From assembly GCF_025685655.1 (NCBI RefSeq), contig NZ_JAGSYG010000002.1, positions 496,001 through 560,000 of the forward strand: a DNA stretch of 64,000 nucleotides. The letters are read 5' to 3'. Position 1 is the first letter of the stretch. Every line of letters starts with the position of its first letter. Made by a program: the position numbers and the translations under genes. Below are positions 54,479 to 63,184 of this stretch, one piece after another. The DNA is from Acidicapsa ligni (GTDB taxonomy: Bacteria > Acidobacteriota > Terriglobia > Terriglobales > Acidobacteriaceae). The notes below the pieces were generated by a model, which was not told the origin of the DNA, did not search any database, and saw only the letters and a list, made by a program, of their open reading frames with translations.

Positions 54479-55282
54479 TTATCTCTGTTCGCGAACCGCC
54501 TTATAACGATTCGCAGGCGATGCGTTTCTTAGGCTTGGAATCATTTTCTTCCGTGCAGATTCGAATGCGTTCCACTCCTCTATATTCGCGAGCGATGGAA
54601 GTGTGGCGAACTCTCCGAGGTCAAGGCCAGCGAGCGCCGCATCGACTACGTCATCTGTCGTCATCAAGGTGGCACGCCGCTCTTCTGTCATCTCGTGGAT
54701 AGGAGTGCCTGCAGTAGCGAAGAAGCCGGTTTGTGTTCCTCCAGGCAGAACTACCTGAATCCGCACACCTGTCTCGGCAAGCTCATGCCGGAGCGATTGA
54801 CTGAACGCGAGGACGAATGCTTTTGTTCCCCCATAGACGCCATTTAATATCTCGGGAGCAACTGCGACGATCGACGAAATATTAATGACTATTCCTGAGC
54901 CGCGTTCGACGAAAACAGGAACAACAGCATACGTAAGCCGCGTCAATGCAGTTACATTCAGGCTGATGATCTTTTCCATTTGATCGGCTTTACTCTGCAA
55001 CAGAGGTTGGGTAGAACCTATTCCAGCATTGTTGACGAGCATCGTAATTTCGGGGTCAGAACGAAGCATTTCTTCGACGCATGCCAGATCATATGGTTCC
55101 GTCAAATCTGCAGCCATAACGCGCACAATCCTTCCAGTTTGTTGTCGGATAATTCGTGCCATAGCATTCAGTTTGTCGTGGTCGCGCGCTACGAGAATGA
55201 GGTTGTATCCTCTGCGCGCCAATCTGTCAGCGTAAGCCGCTCCAATTCCAGAAGATGCTCCCGTTATCAATGCAGTACCCAT
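54479..55282 (-). CDS. SDR-family oxidoreductase
   Basis: This intact NAD(P)-dependent short-chain dehydrogenase has 267 residues from the ATG at 55282, which has GGGAGGAA upstream. It has the Rossmann motif TGASSGIG at 7-14, NNAG in MLVNNAGIGST, a serine in INISSIVAV at 136-137, and the catalytic Tyr150 and Lys154 in YGGTKAF. It resembles the DltE-like group of SDRs (YNLILVARDHDKLNAMA, GVRIQVVLPGGTQTGF). The 35 codons upstream in frame are rejected. It is divergent from the second winged-helix/STAND regulator, which is therefore a candidate for its control. Confidence 0.93.
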   Translation of the reverse strand: MGTALITGASSGIGAAYADRLARRGYNLILVARDHDKLNAMARIIRQQTGRIVRVMAADLTEPYDLACVEEMLRSDPEITMLVNNAGIGSTQPLLQSKADQMEKIISLNVTALTRLTYAVVPVFVERGSGIVINISSIVAVAPEILNGVYGGTKAFVLAFSQSLRHELAETGVRIQVVLPGGTQTGFFATAGTPIHEMTEERRATLMTTDDVVDAALAGLDLGEFATLPSLANIEEWNAFESARKKMIPSLRNASPANRYKAVREQR

Positions 55283-55538
55283 GTATTCCTCCCCTGTCGA
55301 TGGTCGTAATGCTGAATGGTTTCTTCCATCAAACGCCGAGAATGGACTGAGTCTGCATCGCTCGGTGTTAATCTTTGCAAATTGCATTAATCCTGGAAAT
55401 AAAGACCGACGTCATACGTTGGGAGAGCACTTGAATATCTGTGCTATTTTTTTAAACCAATAGAAAAAAAGCAGTGAGATCGGCCCGTATTGCATGAGCT
55501 TGACAATTAGAATTGAGCTCTGATTTTTCTGAAACAGT

Positions 55539-58334
55539 ATGAGTAAACCTGTCTTTATTTTCGGTGAGTTTGAACTGGATGCTGGTCGTCGTGTGCTCAC
55601 GAGAGGGACCGATCCGATACATCTTGGAAGTCGCGCTATGGATCTTCTCATCGCACTTGTTGAACGGCCAGGTGTGATGCTCGGCGCGGGGCAACTAACT
55701 CAACAAATATGGCCTGATACGTTTGTGGATGAGTCTAATCTTCGCGTTCATATTGCGGCGATACGTAAGGCTCTGCGGGGCGCAGGACAAAGCACAGAAC
55801 TGATCGAGAATCTTCCCGGCGCAGGTTATCGCTTTGCAGCGCCGGTGATCGCCAAGCGGAGGCAAAGCCGCGTCGAAAAAGAGGTTCGTTTTCGACCTCC
55901 GCCTCTTTTAACAAGCTTGATCGGTCGAGCCGAGACGGTTCGAGGTTTCATCGAAGATCTGCCTCTACATCGTTTGATCACTATCGTTGGAGCGGCTGGC
56001 ATCGGTAAAACGAGCGTAGCCCTGGCTGTTGGAAATAGCATAGAGGACGAGTACGCAAATGGAGTATGCTTCGTCGACCTAACATCGGTTGCTGCGCAAG
56101 GGCAGATCGCTGCTGCGATCGCATCGGCGTTTCAACTTTCTCCTGTGCGGGAAGATATCCTTGAGTCTCTTTTAAGCTTTATCTCAGATAAGCATCTTCT
56201 GCTGGTTCTCGATAATTGCGAGCACCATCTCGACGAGACAGCTCAGCTTGTCGAATCAATGCTGCAGGTTGGTTCGAAGGTAGCGATCCTTGCGACAAGC
56301 CGAGAACCACTAGGAGCCCAAGGTGAGTGGCTGCGAAGGCTTAAGGCTCTCGATGTACCACAAGCCTCTGCTGCAACAGTGACTGTTGAGGATGCGCTAA
56401 CCTACTCGGCGGTACAGCTTTTTGCAGAACGTGCTCGAGCTGTTTCTAGCTCTTTTCATCTCACGGATCAGGAAGCCACCTCCATCGCAGAACTTTGCAG
56501 GCAACTAGACGGACTGCCGCTGGCGATTGAGCTCGCTGCCGCCCGCGTGGATACTCTCGCTGTGAAAGATATAGCCGATCAGCTTCGGGCATCGATTGCT
56601 CTACTGTCACGCGGACGGCGGACCGCGCAGCTACGGCATCGCACTCTTGCGGCAGCGCTTGATTGGAGCTACGAATTATTACCCGAAGAGGAGCAGATCG
56701 TCTTTGCTCGTCTCGGTGTATTTCAGTCACGGTTTACTCGACAAGCGGCGCTTGCAATTGTCTCCGACGAGGTATTGACGGCACCAAAGTTTTTGGAAGC
56801 GCTGGCGAATCTGGCTGCAAAATCGATGGCCCTCGTGGAGCCTGGTCGAACGGAGCCGGTCTATCGTCTGTTGGATACGACGCGAACCTATGCCACGGAG
56901 AAACTAGGCGGCGGACCTGCGGCTGATAGCGTGCGACGTCGTCATGCAGAATATCTTCGCGCCGAGCAGGCGGAACATAACAGCGTCTCTGTCTCTGATC
57001 AGGACTTGCCGCAACAAGATTACCGGCCATTGATCGATGAATTGCGTTCAGCACTGCGATGGTGCTTCTCCGATCACGGCGATCCATTGCTCGGCATTCA
57101 TGTGACTGTCTCACTCGCCTCCAACTGGTACGCAGTTACATTGTTTCTGGAGTTCTCCGGCGAAGTTAATCGAACGCTTGAGCGGCTGAAAGAGCGAGGC
57201 AGGCTCAGCCCCGAGACGGAGATGCAATTGCTGCTTTCGTTCATCCCTGCGCTGTACAACACCGAGGGCTCGACACCGCAGATGTACAAGACACTTGAAA
57301 AGGCGCTCGCTCTTGCAGATGAGAAGACCGATCCTCAACGAACCTCGCGCCTTCGACTTCTGAAAGAGCTCTGGCAGTATTACAACGGCTCTGGAGAACA
57401 TGCTGCGGCACTGGCCGTTGCCGATGAGTTTGAGCGTCTTCTCGGAGGGAATCATGATCGCACGTTTCTGCTGCAGCGAATACGGGCGGTCAGCTATCTG
57501 AATCGAGGAGATCTCCAGCAGGTGCGGGAGAATCTCGATGCTGTATTCGCACATCCGGCGAATCAGATGGTGATCAACAGGGGAATCTATGAGTACGACC
57601 CGCAGGTTGTCGCGCTGTTCACCCTGGCTCGCACTCAATGGCTGCAAGGGTTTTCTTCTCAGTCACGTCAAACTGCGAGGCTCTGTGTTCAGGCCGCTGT
57701 GGATGCGCAGCATCCGGCATCGCTTTGTGTAGCGCTTGCCCTGGCTTCATGCCCTATCTCTCTCTGGTGCGGCGATCGGATGACTGCGGAACAGAGTCTG
57801 GAACTGCTGCGTGCGCAAGCAGTCGTATGTCCACTCGCATACTGGCAGCAGTTTGGCGATGTATTTGAACGTGCACTCGGCCTGTCGCGAAACAAAGAAA
57901 TCAACATACGAGCTCAGTCATGGCGCCATCGCCAACTCCAGGAAGCATGCGTGTTGGATGGTGGATGGATTGCGCCAGCATTGCTGGAACAAGTCCTGGC
58001 GGGAGAACGCCACTGGTTCTCCGCAGAGGTTCTTCGGCGAGAGGCGCAGCGCAGGCTCGAAGCATCGAATGGAAACGCATTTGACGAGACGGAAGAGCTG
58101 TTGCAAAGATCGTTGCTACTTGCCCGCGAGGGTGGTGCGCTTTCGTGGGAGTTTCGCACTGCGATCAGCCTTGCGCAACTCCTCAAGGACCGAGATACGA
58201 TGCGTGCATATCTACTGCTGCAGGAGCTCGTCGAGCGTTTTTCTGAAGGATACGATACGGCAGATTACATGCAGGCGCTGACGGTCCTCAGCGAACTGGA
58301 GGACCGTCTGGCAAAGATCATGCATGTCTCCTGA
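55539..58334 (+). CDS. Winged-helix/STAND-ATPase/TPR regulator, copy 2
   Basis: This 931-residue protein has the same architecture as the regulator at 45037-47820: an OmpR-type winged helix (residues 5-102, FIFGEFELDAGRRVL, ESNLRVHIAAIRKAL, PGAGYRF), a STAND ATPase with P-loop VGAAGIGKTS at 150-159, Walker B LLLVLDNCEHH, CRQLDGLPLAIELAAARVD, and a long helical-repeat C-terminal half. The paralogues also share TLDWSY/ALDWSY and DPRHWES/RERHWFS-like positions. A TTGACA stands about 35 bases before the ATG at 55539. It diverges from the SDR gene over 256 bases, a classic regulator-target layout. The signal sensed is unknown. Confidence 0.9.
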   Translation: MSKPVFIFGEFELDAGRRVLTRGTDPIHLGSRAMDLLIALVERPGVMLGAGQLTQQIWPDTFVDESNLRVHIAAIRKALRGAGQSTELIENLPGAGYRFAAPVIAKRRQSRVEKEVRFRPPPLLTSLIGRAETVRGFIEDLPLHRLITIVGAAGIGKTSVALAVGNSIEDEYANGVCFVDLTSVAAQGQIAAAIASAFQLSPVREDILESLLSFISDKHLLLVLDNCEHHLDETAQLVESMLQVGSKVAILATSREPLGAQGEWLRRLKALDVPQASAATVTVEDALTYSAVQLFAERARAVSSSFHLTDQEATSIAELCRQLDGLPLAIELAAARVDTLAVKDIADQLRASIALLSRGRRTAQLRHRTLAAALDWSYELLPEEEQIVFARLGVFQSRFTRQAALAIVSDEVLTAPKFLEALANLAAKSMALVEPGRTEPVYRLLDTTRTYATEKLGGGPAADSVRRRHAEYLRAEQAEHNSVSVSDQDLPQQDYRPLIDELRSALRWCFSDHGDPLLGIHVTVSLASNWYAVTLFLEFSGEVNRTLERLKERGRLSPETEMQLLLSFIPALYNTEGSTPQMYKTLEKALALADEKTDPQRTSRLRLLKELWQYYNGSGEHAAALAVADEFERLLGGNHDRTFLLQRIRAVSYLNRGDLQQVRENLDAVFAHPANQMVINRGIYEYDPQVVALFTLARTQWLQGFSSQSRQTARLCVQAAVDAQHPASLCVALALASCPISLWCGDRMTAEQSLELLRAQAVVCPLAYWQQFGDVFERALGLSRNKEINIRAQSWRHRQLQEACVLDGGWIAPALLEQVLAGERHWFSAEVLRREAQRRLEASNGNAFDETEELLQRSLLLAREGGALSWEFRTAISLAQLLKDRDTMRAYLLLQELVERFSEGYDTADYMQALTVLSELEDRLAKIMHVS

Positions 58335-58362
58335 AGAGGAGATGAATCCTTCTTCAGATCTC

Positions 58363-58394
58363 CGAACTGACGAACTGATGAACTATCGAACTAT
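58363..58394. repeat. Octamer tandem repeat, four copies
   Basis: CGAACTGA, CGAACTGA, TGAACTAT and CGAACTAT follow each other without gaps in the intergenic region between two convergent genes. They may reflect slippage; no function is assigned. Confidence 0.6.
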
Positions 58395-58454
58395 CGAGGT
58401 ACGATCCGGCTGATCCCATGCGCTTCACGTCGTAGGCGTACGCTTGTGCAACGG

Positions 58455-59018
58455 CTACTTGGCTGCTGATGGCGGTGGAGGAACGGGGATCGCAATGTCG
58501 CTTGCCATCTTCCATCCCGCTGAAGTCATGACCCAGTCGATCAGAAGCAAGAATGGCTTGGGCACAGCCTGCTGTCCACCGTAGCCAACGGTAATCTGGA
58601 CGGGTACATATGTCTCAGCGACATCTGCGCTTAGCAACACAGCCTTGGCTTTCGTATAGTCAGGATCGATGCGGAACGGGCCGCCAAAGATCACGTCATG
58701 AAGATGCGCTACGACTACATCATGTCCCCAGAAGCCAGCCCAGTTTCCTTCGGCGGCTGTGGCCGTCTTCGCGACGAAGAGAGCAGAGGGCGATTCCCAC
58801 ACCATCGCTTTAACGGTGTCGAAGTCTTTTGAGTTCTCGGAGTCGATCAGTTGTTTATTCAACTCTAGAACCTGGTCGAGGTTCGCCTTCGGGATATGGG
58901 CCGAACTCTTGCTCGTGAGGCCTGAAGGAGTGTATGCAGGTGCAGACGGAGCGATGCCTGTTATAAAAATTGCGGCGAAGACTATTCTCGTAATCTGTTG
59001 AAGCAACTTCTTATTCAC
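58455..59018 (-). CDS. Secreted NTF2-like hypothetical protein
   Basis: I start at the GTG at 59018 because AAGGAG lies five bases upstream; the product then begins NKKLLQQITRIVFAAIFITG, a good signal peptide with likely cleavage near APSAPAYT. The mature part of about 160 residues looks like an NTF2-like cone (LNKQLIDSENSKDFDTVKAM, VVVAHLHDVIFGGPFRID, and a final WKMASDIAIPV strand), although the match is weak. It would lie in the periplasm. It is the last gene of the minus-strand cluster of small proteins between 58.4 and 64 kb. Confidence 0.6.
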   Translation of the reverse strand: MNKKLLQQITRIVFAAIFITGIAPSAPAYTPSGLTSKSSAHIPKANLDQVLELNKQLIDSENSKDFDTVKAMVWESPSALFVAKTATAAEGNWAGFWGHDVVVAHLHDVIFGGPFRIDPDYTKAKAVLLSADVAETYVPVQITVGYGGQQAVPKPFLLLIDWVMTSAGWKMASDIAIPVPPPPSAAK

Positions 59019-59116
59019 AAGTGCTCCTTGCTCGAAAGGGATGCTCAATGGAGATGCTCGATGGTGATTGTCGTCGCAAGTTACGCCACTGTTTGAGTGG
59101 CGTAGCGAGGATATGT

Positions 59117-59404
59117 CTATTTATTCAGCTCAAGCGAACCGGGATGTTTGCATAGGGCAGTCACTTCAATCTGCATAAATGGATAGAGAGGAAGCGAGCT
59201 GAGGATGTCATGCAACTCCGCGGGATCGGCAACCTCCAGGATAGTGATGTTGGAGTACTTGCCGGCTACGCGCCAAAGGTGTATCCACTTTCCCCGGAGT
59301 TGCAGTTCTTTGGCTCGCTCATGCTCACGCTCGCTGAGTTCCTTGAGCTTTTCTGGGTCAGTGCCGTGAGGAATCTGCACGTCGATGTACACGTGAAATA
59401 GCAT
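59117..59404 (-). CDS. Muconolactone delta-isomerase family protein
   Basis: The 95-residue protein fits the ferredoxin-like muconolactone isomerase fold: MLFHVYIDVQIPHGTDPEKL, a helix with SEREHERAKELQLRGKW, HLWRVAGKYSNITILEVADP, and LHDILSSLPLYPFMQIEVTA with the family-typical SLPL(Y/F)P. True muconolactone isomerases act in aromatic ring degradation, but no other genes of that pathway are present here, so the substrate is open. AGGAGAC precedes the ATG. It follows the DJ-1-like gene on the same strand after a hairpin. Confidence 0.9.
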   Translation of the reverse strand: MLFHVYIDVQIPHGTDPEKLKELSEREHERAKELQLRGKWIHLWRVAGKYSNITILEVADPAELHDILSSLPLYPFMQIEVTALCKHPGSLELNK

Positions 59405-59441
59405 GCTTCGTCTCCTGTGAAACTGATTGAGAGTTTGCAGA

Positions 59442-59477
59442 CTCTGAGCTTCGACACTTTTGCGTTGAAGCTCAGAG
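59442..59477 (-). terminator. Hairpin after the DJ-1/PfpI gene
   Basis: CTCTGAGCTTC (59442-59452) and GAAGCTCAGAG (59467-59477) pair perfectly over 11 bases with a 14-base loop. It lies in the gap between the DJ-1-like gene and the isomerase gene. No U-run follows, so termination may be partial. Confidence 0.5.
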
Positions 59478-59508
59478 CAAAGCTCGATGGTCGTTGCCTT
59501 ATATGGAA

Positions 59509-60198
59509 TTACACGATTGTTACAGGCGAATGTCCGGTCATCAGATGCAGAAATGCCAGTGCGTACTCGGACGCAGCAGATTGATCCTGGCCCGTAATCA
59601 GCTTGCCGTCGACGATGACTTTAGGCGTGTAAGGTTCAATGCTGCTGTAGACCGCGCCAGTGCTCTCGAGAACAGTTTGCGGATAGTGGGGGATGAGGAA
59701 GCTGGGACCAAACATACTCTGAAGCTGCTTGTCTGCTTCCAGCGTGAAACCGGTTACCTGGCGACCCTTGATGCGTCCGGGAATGTTGCCAAGCGCAATG
59801 GCTCCGTGGCAAATCGCGCCAACGACTTTGTCCTTTGCCCAGAAGTACTCGAGGGCCTTTGCCACATGCTCGTTCGGATATAGATCAAAGGTCGCACCGC
59901 GGCCGCCAGCGACATGGATTGCATCGTACTGACTCAAGTCCACATCTTCGAGCTTGAGCGTGCTATCGAGCTTCGTCTGCACTTTCTCGTCGCTTAGGAA
60001 GCCTTTGCTTACCAGGTCTTCCGGCTCGAGCGAATTCTCAAAGTCGGGATCGCTGTACTGGTCGTATACGATCTTGCCACCCTTGGGGCTCGCGAAGTCA
60101 ACTTCCACGCCACGCTCAGTAAAATGCCAATATGGGTGGGAAACCTCCGACAGCCAGAATGCGGTTTCAGAACTGCTGATAATGAAAAGAACCTTCAT
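59509..60198 (-). CDS. DJ-1/PfpI-family protein (Hsp31-like)
   Basis: The intact 229-residue protein has the class I glutamine-amidotransferase-like fold. The nucleophile is Cys130 in AICHGAIAL, preceded by HVAGGRGATFDLYPN. A conserved acidic residue stands near WLSEVSHPYW. The C-terminal DGKLITGQDQSAASEYA is typical. Relatives act as glyoxalase III/deglycase or chaperones; which applies here is not decidable. GGAGGAAG precedes the ATG at 60198. The 26-base element about 80 bases upstream is shared with the SnoaL-like gene. A truncated relative from a different subgroup lies at 38.3 kb. Confidence 0.92.
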   Translation of the reverse strand: MKVLFIISSSETAFWLSEVSHPYWHFTERGVEVDFASPKGGKIVYDQYSDPDFENSLEPEDLVSKGFLSDEKVQTKLDSTLKLEDVDLSQYDAIHVAGGRGATFDLYPNEHVAKALEYFWAKDKVVGAICHGAIALGNIPGRIKGRQVTGFTLEADKQLQSMFGPSFLIPHYPQTVLESTGAVYSSIEPYTPKVIVDGKLITGQDQSAASEYALAFLHLMTGHSPVTIV

Positions 60199-60279
60199 CT
60201 TTCTTCCTCCGTTGCAACGGGTTTTGTGAAATCCCGACTGCCTGAAATTATCCTGAGCTTTTCTTCGATAAGGCTTACG

Positions 60280-60307
60280 TCAAGCCGCGTGAATCGTTGT
60301 TAAGACA
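60280..60307 (-). promoter_or_regulatory. Shared upstream element, copy 2
   Basis: On the minus strand this reads CTTAACAACGATTCAC followed by GCGGCTTGA. It is the counterpart of 44981-45008 and lies 82 bases before the DJ-1-like start codon. Confidence 0.45.
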
Positions 60308-60365
60308 CTATCGCCAACTGGTCAATGTGATCTTGTATGTCACATTGCTTCGCCTGTGATGCAGA

Positions 60366-60406
60366 CCCCATCCTTGCTGGGCGATGCTGCCGTATCAAGG
60401 ATGGGG
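60366..60406 (-). terminator. Hairpin after the first SRPBCC-like gene
   Basis: CCCCATCCTTG (60366-60376) is exactly mirrored by CAAGGATGGGG (60396-60406) with a 19-base loop, a few bases after the stop codon at 60411. It probably ends the minus-strand transcript. There is no T-run. Confidence 0.55.
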
Positions 60407-60410
60407 GACT

Positions 60411-60944
60411 CTATAAAGCGTTCTTGTGTGCGAGTTCCTCGATGCTCCTGGCGAACTTCGGCGTCTCTTCGACGTTATGCGCGTGAGATGCTTTCTGCCT
60501 TGCAGCACTGGCCGCTTCGATCGTCACGTTGTGAGCCTTTAGAAACTCCAACGTCTGATCGATAGCCGTGGAGTGAATGTGATTGGTGTACTCGCAGGTA
60601 TTGTCATCGATCTTCTTTGCGCTCAGCTCCCAAACTACCTGCAGCTTCGTTCGACCCGCAGGAGAGATCGAATCCGAGATCGAGAGCATCCGGCAGTAAT
60701 GTGGCTCATGGACCTCAGCGACATAGTGCTGAACGACGAATGCGTCGCCGATCGTCTCCACGTTGATAGACATTGGCCTGCCATCTTCTGTCGTGGTCGA
60801 TCCCGCAGCAATATGCGCAGTCGAACAGCGCTGGTATTCAGCATCGGGAAGATGCAGTACCCAGTCAGCGATATTCACCTTCTCAATGGGCGCATGAATG
60901 ATGGCGGTGACGGTTGAAAGAGAAAGCGTATTATCGGTCGACAT
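60411..60944 (-). CDS. SRPBCC-like small-molecule-binding protein, paralogue 1
   Basis: From the ATG at 60944 (AAGGAG six bases upstream) the protein has 177 residues with no signal peptide. It shares the segment DAEYQRCSTAHIAAG with the gene at 61653 (DAEYQRCSVNHIAAA), and the later TKLQVVWELSAKKID and LEFLKAHN parts also align, so the two are paralogues. The strand-rich middle and the C-terminal helix with HNVEETPKFARS suggest a START/SRPBCC-type pocket. No function can be stated. The two copies are separated by an NTF2-like gene on the same strand. Confidence 0.7.
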   Translation of the reverse strand: MSTDNTLSLSTVTAIIHAPIEKVNIADWVLHLPDAEYQRCSTAHIAAGSTTTEDGRPMSINVETIGDAFVVQHYVAEVHEPHYCRMLSISDSISPAGRTKLQVVWELSAKKIDDNTCEYTNHIHSTAIDQTLEFLKAHNVTIEAASAARQKASHAHNVEETPKFARSIEELAHKNAL

Positions 60945-60999
60945 GGAGATCTCCTTGAGGATCTGTTCTATTGAAGCTTGAGAGACAGGCCAAACAGCA

Positions 61000-61023
61000 C
61001 AATCAACCGACATGGATTGATTG
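61000..61023. promoter_or_regulatory. Dyad upstream of SRPBCC paralogue 1
   Basis: CAATCAA (61000-61006) and TTGATTG (61017-61023) form an inverted repeat with a 10-base centre, about 56 bases before the start codon. It may be a regulator site. Confidence 0.35.
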
Positions 61024-61118
61024 TCTCGGTACGTTTGTTATGCCCATTCCTGGTCGTGATGGTAGATGAGTATTGGGTCGCCGACGCGGGAACGCAGGTG
61101 GTCAACGACCCACCCCAC

Positions 61119-61538
61119 TTACTTCTTGTTGATCACGTCGGCGATGCCGTTCGGGAACATACCATCGGCGGCCGCGAGCACATTCAGAGCCTCGCGCAGC
61201 AGGACGATCTTGCCGTTCTCGGCGGTGAGATGGCCGAAGAACCGCTGGTGAACGTCCTTGCCGGAGATGCCTGATTTCTGATGAATGGTGTACTCACCGA
61301 AGGCCTGATCGGGAGTGTCGATATAAATTTTCACGTCAATGAACTTAAAGCCGGGATACATTTTCTCGTGCAGGAAGGTCAGGAAAGCGCCGATATTTTT
61401 TGGGCCTTCGTATCGTGGCTCTACACCGAGATCGGCGAGGTACGGCAGCTCTAGCGCTCCGTTGTCGGCGAACAGGGCAGCGGCTTCGAGAGCGGATCCG
61501 TCGATATAAGCCTGGAGAAGTTCTTTTGCGGTTTTCAT
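61119..61538 (-). CDS. NTF2-like/SnoaL-type protein
   Basis: Starting at the ATG at 61538, with GGGAGG nine bases upstream, the product has 139 residues. MKTAKELLQAYIDGSALEAA is the usual NTF2-like first helix. LFADNGALELPYLADLG and KNIGAFLTFLHEKM follow, and the final strands with GKIVLLREALNVL close the cone. Members such as PhzA/PhzB- or ketosteroid isomerase-like proteins act on small ring compounds; the exact role here is unknown. The 30 upstream in-frame codons are not needed. It lies between the two SRPBCC-like paralogues. Confidence 0.85.
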   Translation of the reverse strand: MKTAKELLQAYIDGSALEAAALFADNGALELPYLADLGVEPRYEGPKNIGAFLTFLHEKMYPGFKFIDVKIYIDTPDQAFGEYTIHQKSGISGKDVHQRFFGHLTAENGKIVLLREALNVLAAADGMFPNGIADVINKK

Positions 61539-61652
61539 GGATTTGCCCTCCCTGGGCGATTGCGTCTCGCGTAGGAGACTGGTTGTAGGGTCTCGATCAA
61601 AGTTCTGATAGATGGATAGGAGCGGCATGCAGCAAGCCGTTCAATGTGCCCG

Positions 61653-62192
61653 TTATCGCTTGTTATCGTGCGCGGATTTTCTCGCGATACTGTTGGCGAA
61701 GAGAGGCGTCTCTTCAGCGTTGTGTGCCTCTGTCGCTGCTTTGAAGCTCGCTTTGATCTGATCGAGAGGCATGTTGTTCCTCTCGATGAAGTTCTCCAAG
61801 TCCGGAGTCGTGTGAATCAGGACGACGTTCTCCAGTTGGCTGATGTCTTTGGTTACTGGAGTTGCGATCAGCTCCCAGGTCACTTGGCATGTAGTGCGCC
61901 CCTTGTCGGGAAAAAAGAGATCGGTGATCGAAATAACGCGGCAGTGCTGTTTCTTCGCAAGCTCCTCGACGTAGTGTTGGACCATCATGACGCCAACATG
62001 CTCCACGTTGAGCGACATACGCTTTCCTGCGGCATTTATCGACGATGCAGCGGCGATGTGGTTCACCGAGCATCGCTGATACTCGGCGTCGGCAATGGTG
62101 AACAGCCACTCCGGTATGTCGATGCTCTCGAACGGTGCGCCAAGCGGGGCTTTGGCGCTGCTTTGAACGAGAAGTTGCTGTGTGGTACTCAT
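61653..62192 (-). CDS. SRPBCC-like small-molecule-binding protein, paralogue 2
   Basis: This 179-residue relative of the protein at 60411 shares IADAEYQRCSVNHIAAA, a hydrophobic MMVQHYVEELAKKQHCRVIS segment, CQVTWELIATPV and HNAEETPLFANS near the end. No signal peptide or catalytic motif is visible. GGAGAAACGA precedes the ATG at 62192. The alpha/beta hydrolase gene lies 72 bases upstream on the same strand, so co-transcription is likely. The function is unknown. Confidence 0.7.
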   Translation of the reverse strand: MSTTQQLLVQSSAKAPLGAPFESIDIPEWLFTIADAEYQRCSVNHIAAASSINAAGKRMSLNVEHVGVMMVQHYVEELAKKQHCRVISITDLFFPDKGRTTCQVTWELIATPVTKDISQLENVVLIHTTPDLENFIERNNMPLDQIKASFKAATEAHNAEETPLFANSIARKSAHDNKR

Positions 62193-62264
62193 TTCGTTTC
62201 TCCTTGGAGAGTGGTCTATTGAATGTTGAGAGAGGGAGTTATCGTTAGATAAGTCCGCCTGGAT

Positions 62265-63104
62265 TTAGAGCCTGGCGTAGCCACCCTGGATGAATTCGCG
62301 CGCAAGCTGAGCGTACTTCTGCGGCTCGTCTTCCCAGACGAAGTGACCGCAATCGATTACGTCTAGCTTGCACTTCGGGAGACCGCGCTTCAGTCCTTCT
62401 GCATTGGAGACAGGCACGAACGGATCGTGCTTGCCGACCGTTACCTGGCAGGGAACGGTGATCGTGGGGAGAAGCTTGGCTAGGCGTGGCAGAGCATTAG
62501 GGTAATCGCGGACGAAGGTCATCGCGTCCCAGAACTTGTCGCCTGCATAAGAAGCGATATAGTCCTGCAGCACATCTTCGGGAAGCTTGTAGTTCTTCAT
62601 GCCGCCAACTGCGTCGCGTACGAACTCCTCGCCGGTGAGGTTCTTGAAGGGTTCGAGCGAAGGTGCATTCACGATGGCGTCGAGTGCGCCAAGGATGTCC
62701 GTGTGGTCGGTCGCACCGCTGCCGATGACGAGGCTTTTGAAGACGCCAGGGTGCTTGGCGGAAGCGAACAGGCATGCAGGCGTTCCGATGTCGGGAGCGA
62801 TGACATGCGGCGTCTTGATACCGAACGCATCCATAATGCGGAGGACGAATTCGCCTACTGCCTCAGGTGTACGAGCATCCTTGTTGACCTCAGAGCGACC
62901 GAACGGAGGAAGATCCACGGCAACCACGGGTCCGAGCTCGGAGATGGTGTCCCAGATGGGCAGGAACGCGAGGATACTTTCAGGCAAAGGGCTCAACATC
63001 AGGATGGGATCCCCATCTGTCTTGTCGTTGGTCGCATAACGAATCTGGAGTCCATCTATCGTCTTGTACTGCAGTGCGTGCAAGCCTGTTTTTGTTGCCG
63101 TCAT
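62265..63104 (-). CDS. Alpha/beta hydrolase with aspartate nucleophile
   Basis: The product has 279 residues from the ATG at 63104 (AAGGAAA upstream); the longer open frame is rejected. PLPESILAFLPIWDTI and VVAVDLPPFGRSE give the oxyanion and strand 4 regions. The nucleophile elbow reads IAPDIGTPA with Asp105 instead of the usual serine, as in epoxide hydrolases and haloalkane dehalogenases. The acid lies in VTVGKHDPFVP and the histidine in DCGHFVWEDEP. An ester-alkyl-enzyme mechanism on epoxides or halides is therefore likely, although the substrate is not given by sequence. It follows the flavoprotein gene on the same strand. Confidence 0.88.
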   Translation of the reverse strand: MTATKTGLHALQYKTIDGLQIRYATNDKTDGDPILMLSPLPESILAFLPIWDTISELGPVVAVDLPPFGRSEVNKDARTPEAVGEFVLRIMDAFGIKTPHVIAPDIGTPACLFASAKHPGVFKSLVIGSGATDHTDILGALDAIVNAPSLEPFKNLTGEEFVRDAVGGMKNYKLPEDVLQDYIASYAGDKFWDAMTFVRDYPNALPRLAKLLPTITVPCQVTVGKHDPFVPVSNAEGLKRGLPKCKLDVIDCGHFVWEDEPQKYAQLAREFIQGGYARL

Positions 63105-63184
63105 GACTAGTTTCCTTTCGAGTGAAGTACGTGGTGTTATCGGTTGAAATTGCTTGCTGACAGTTGGAAAAGTTGTCGATATGA

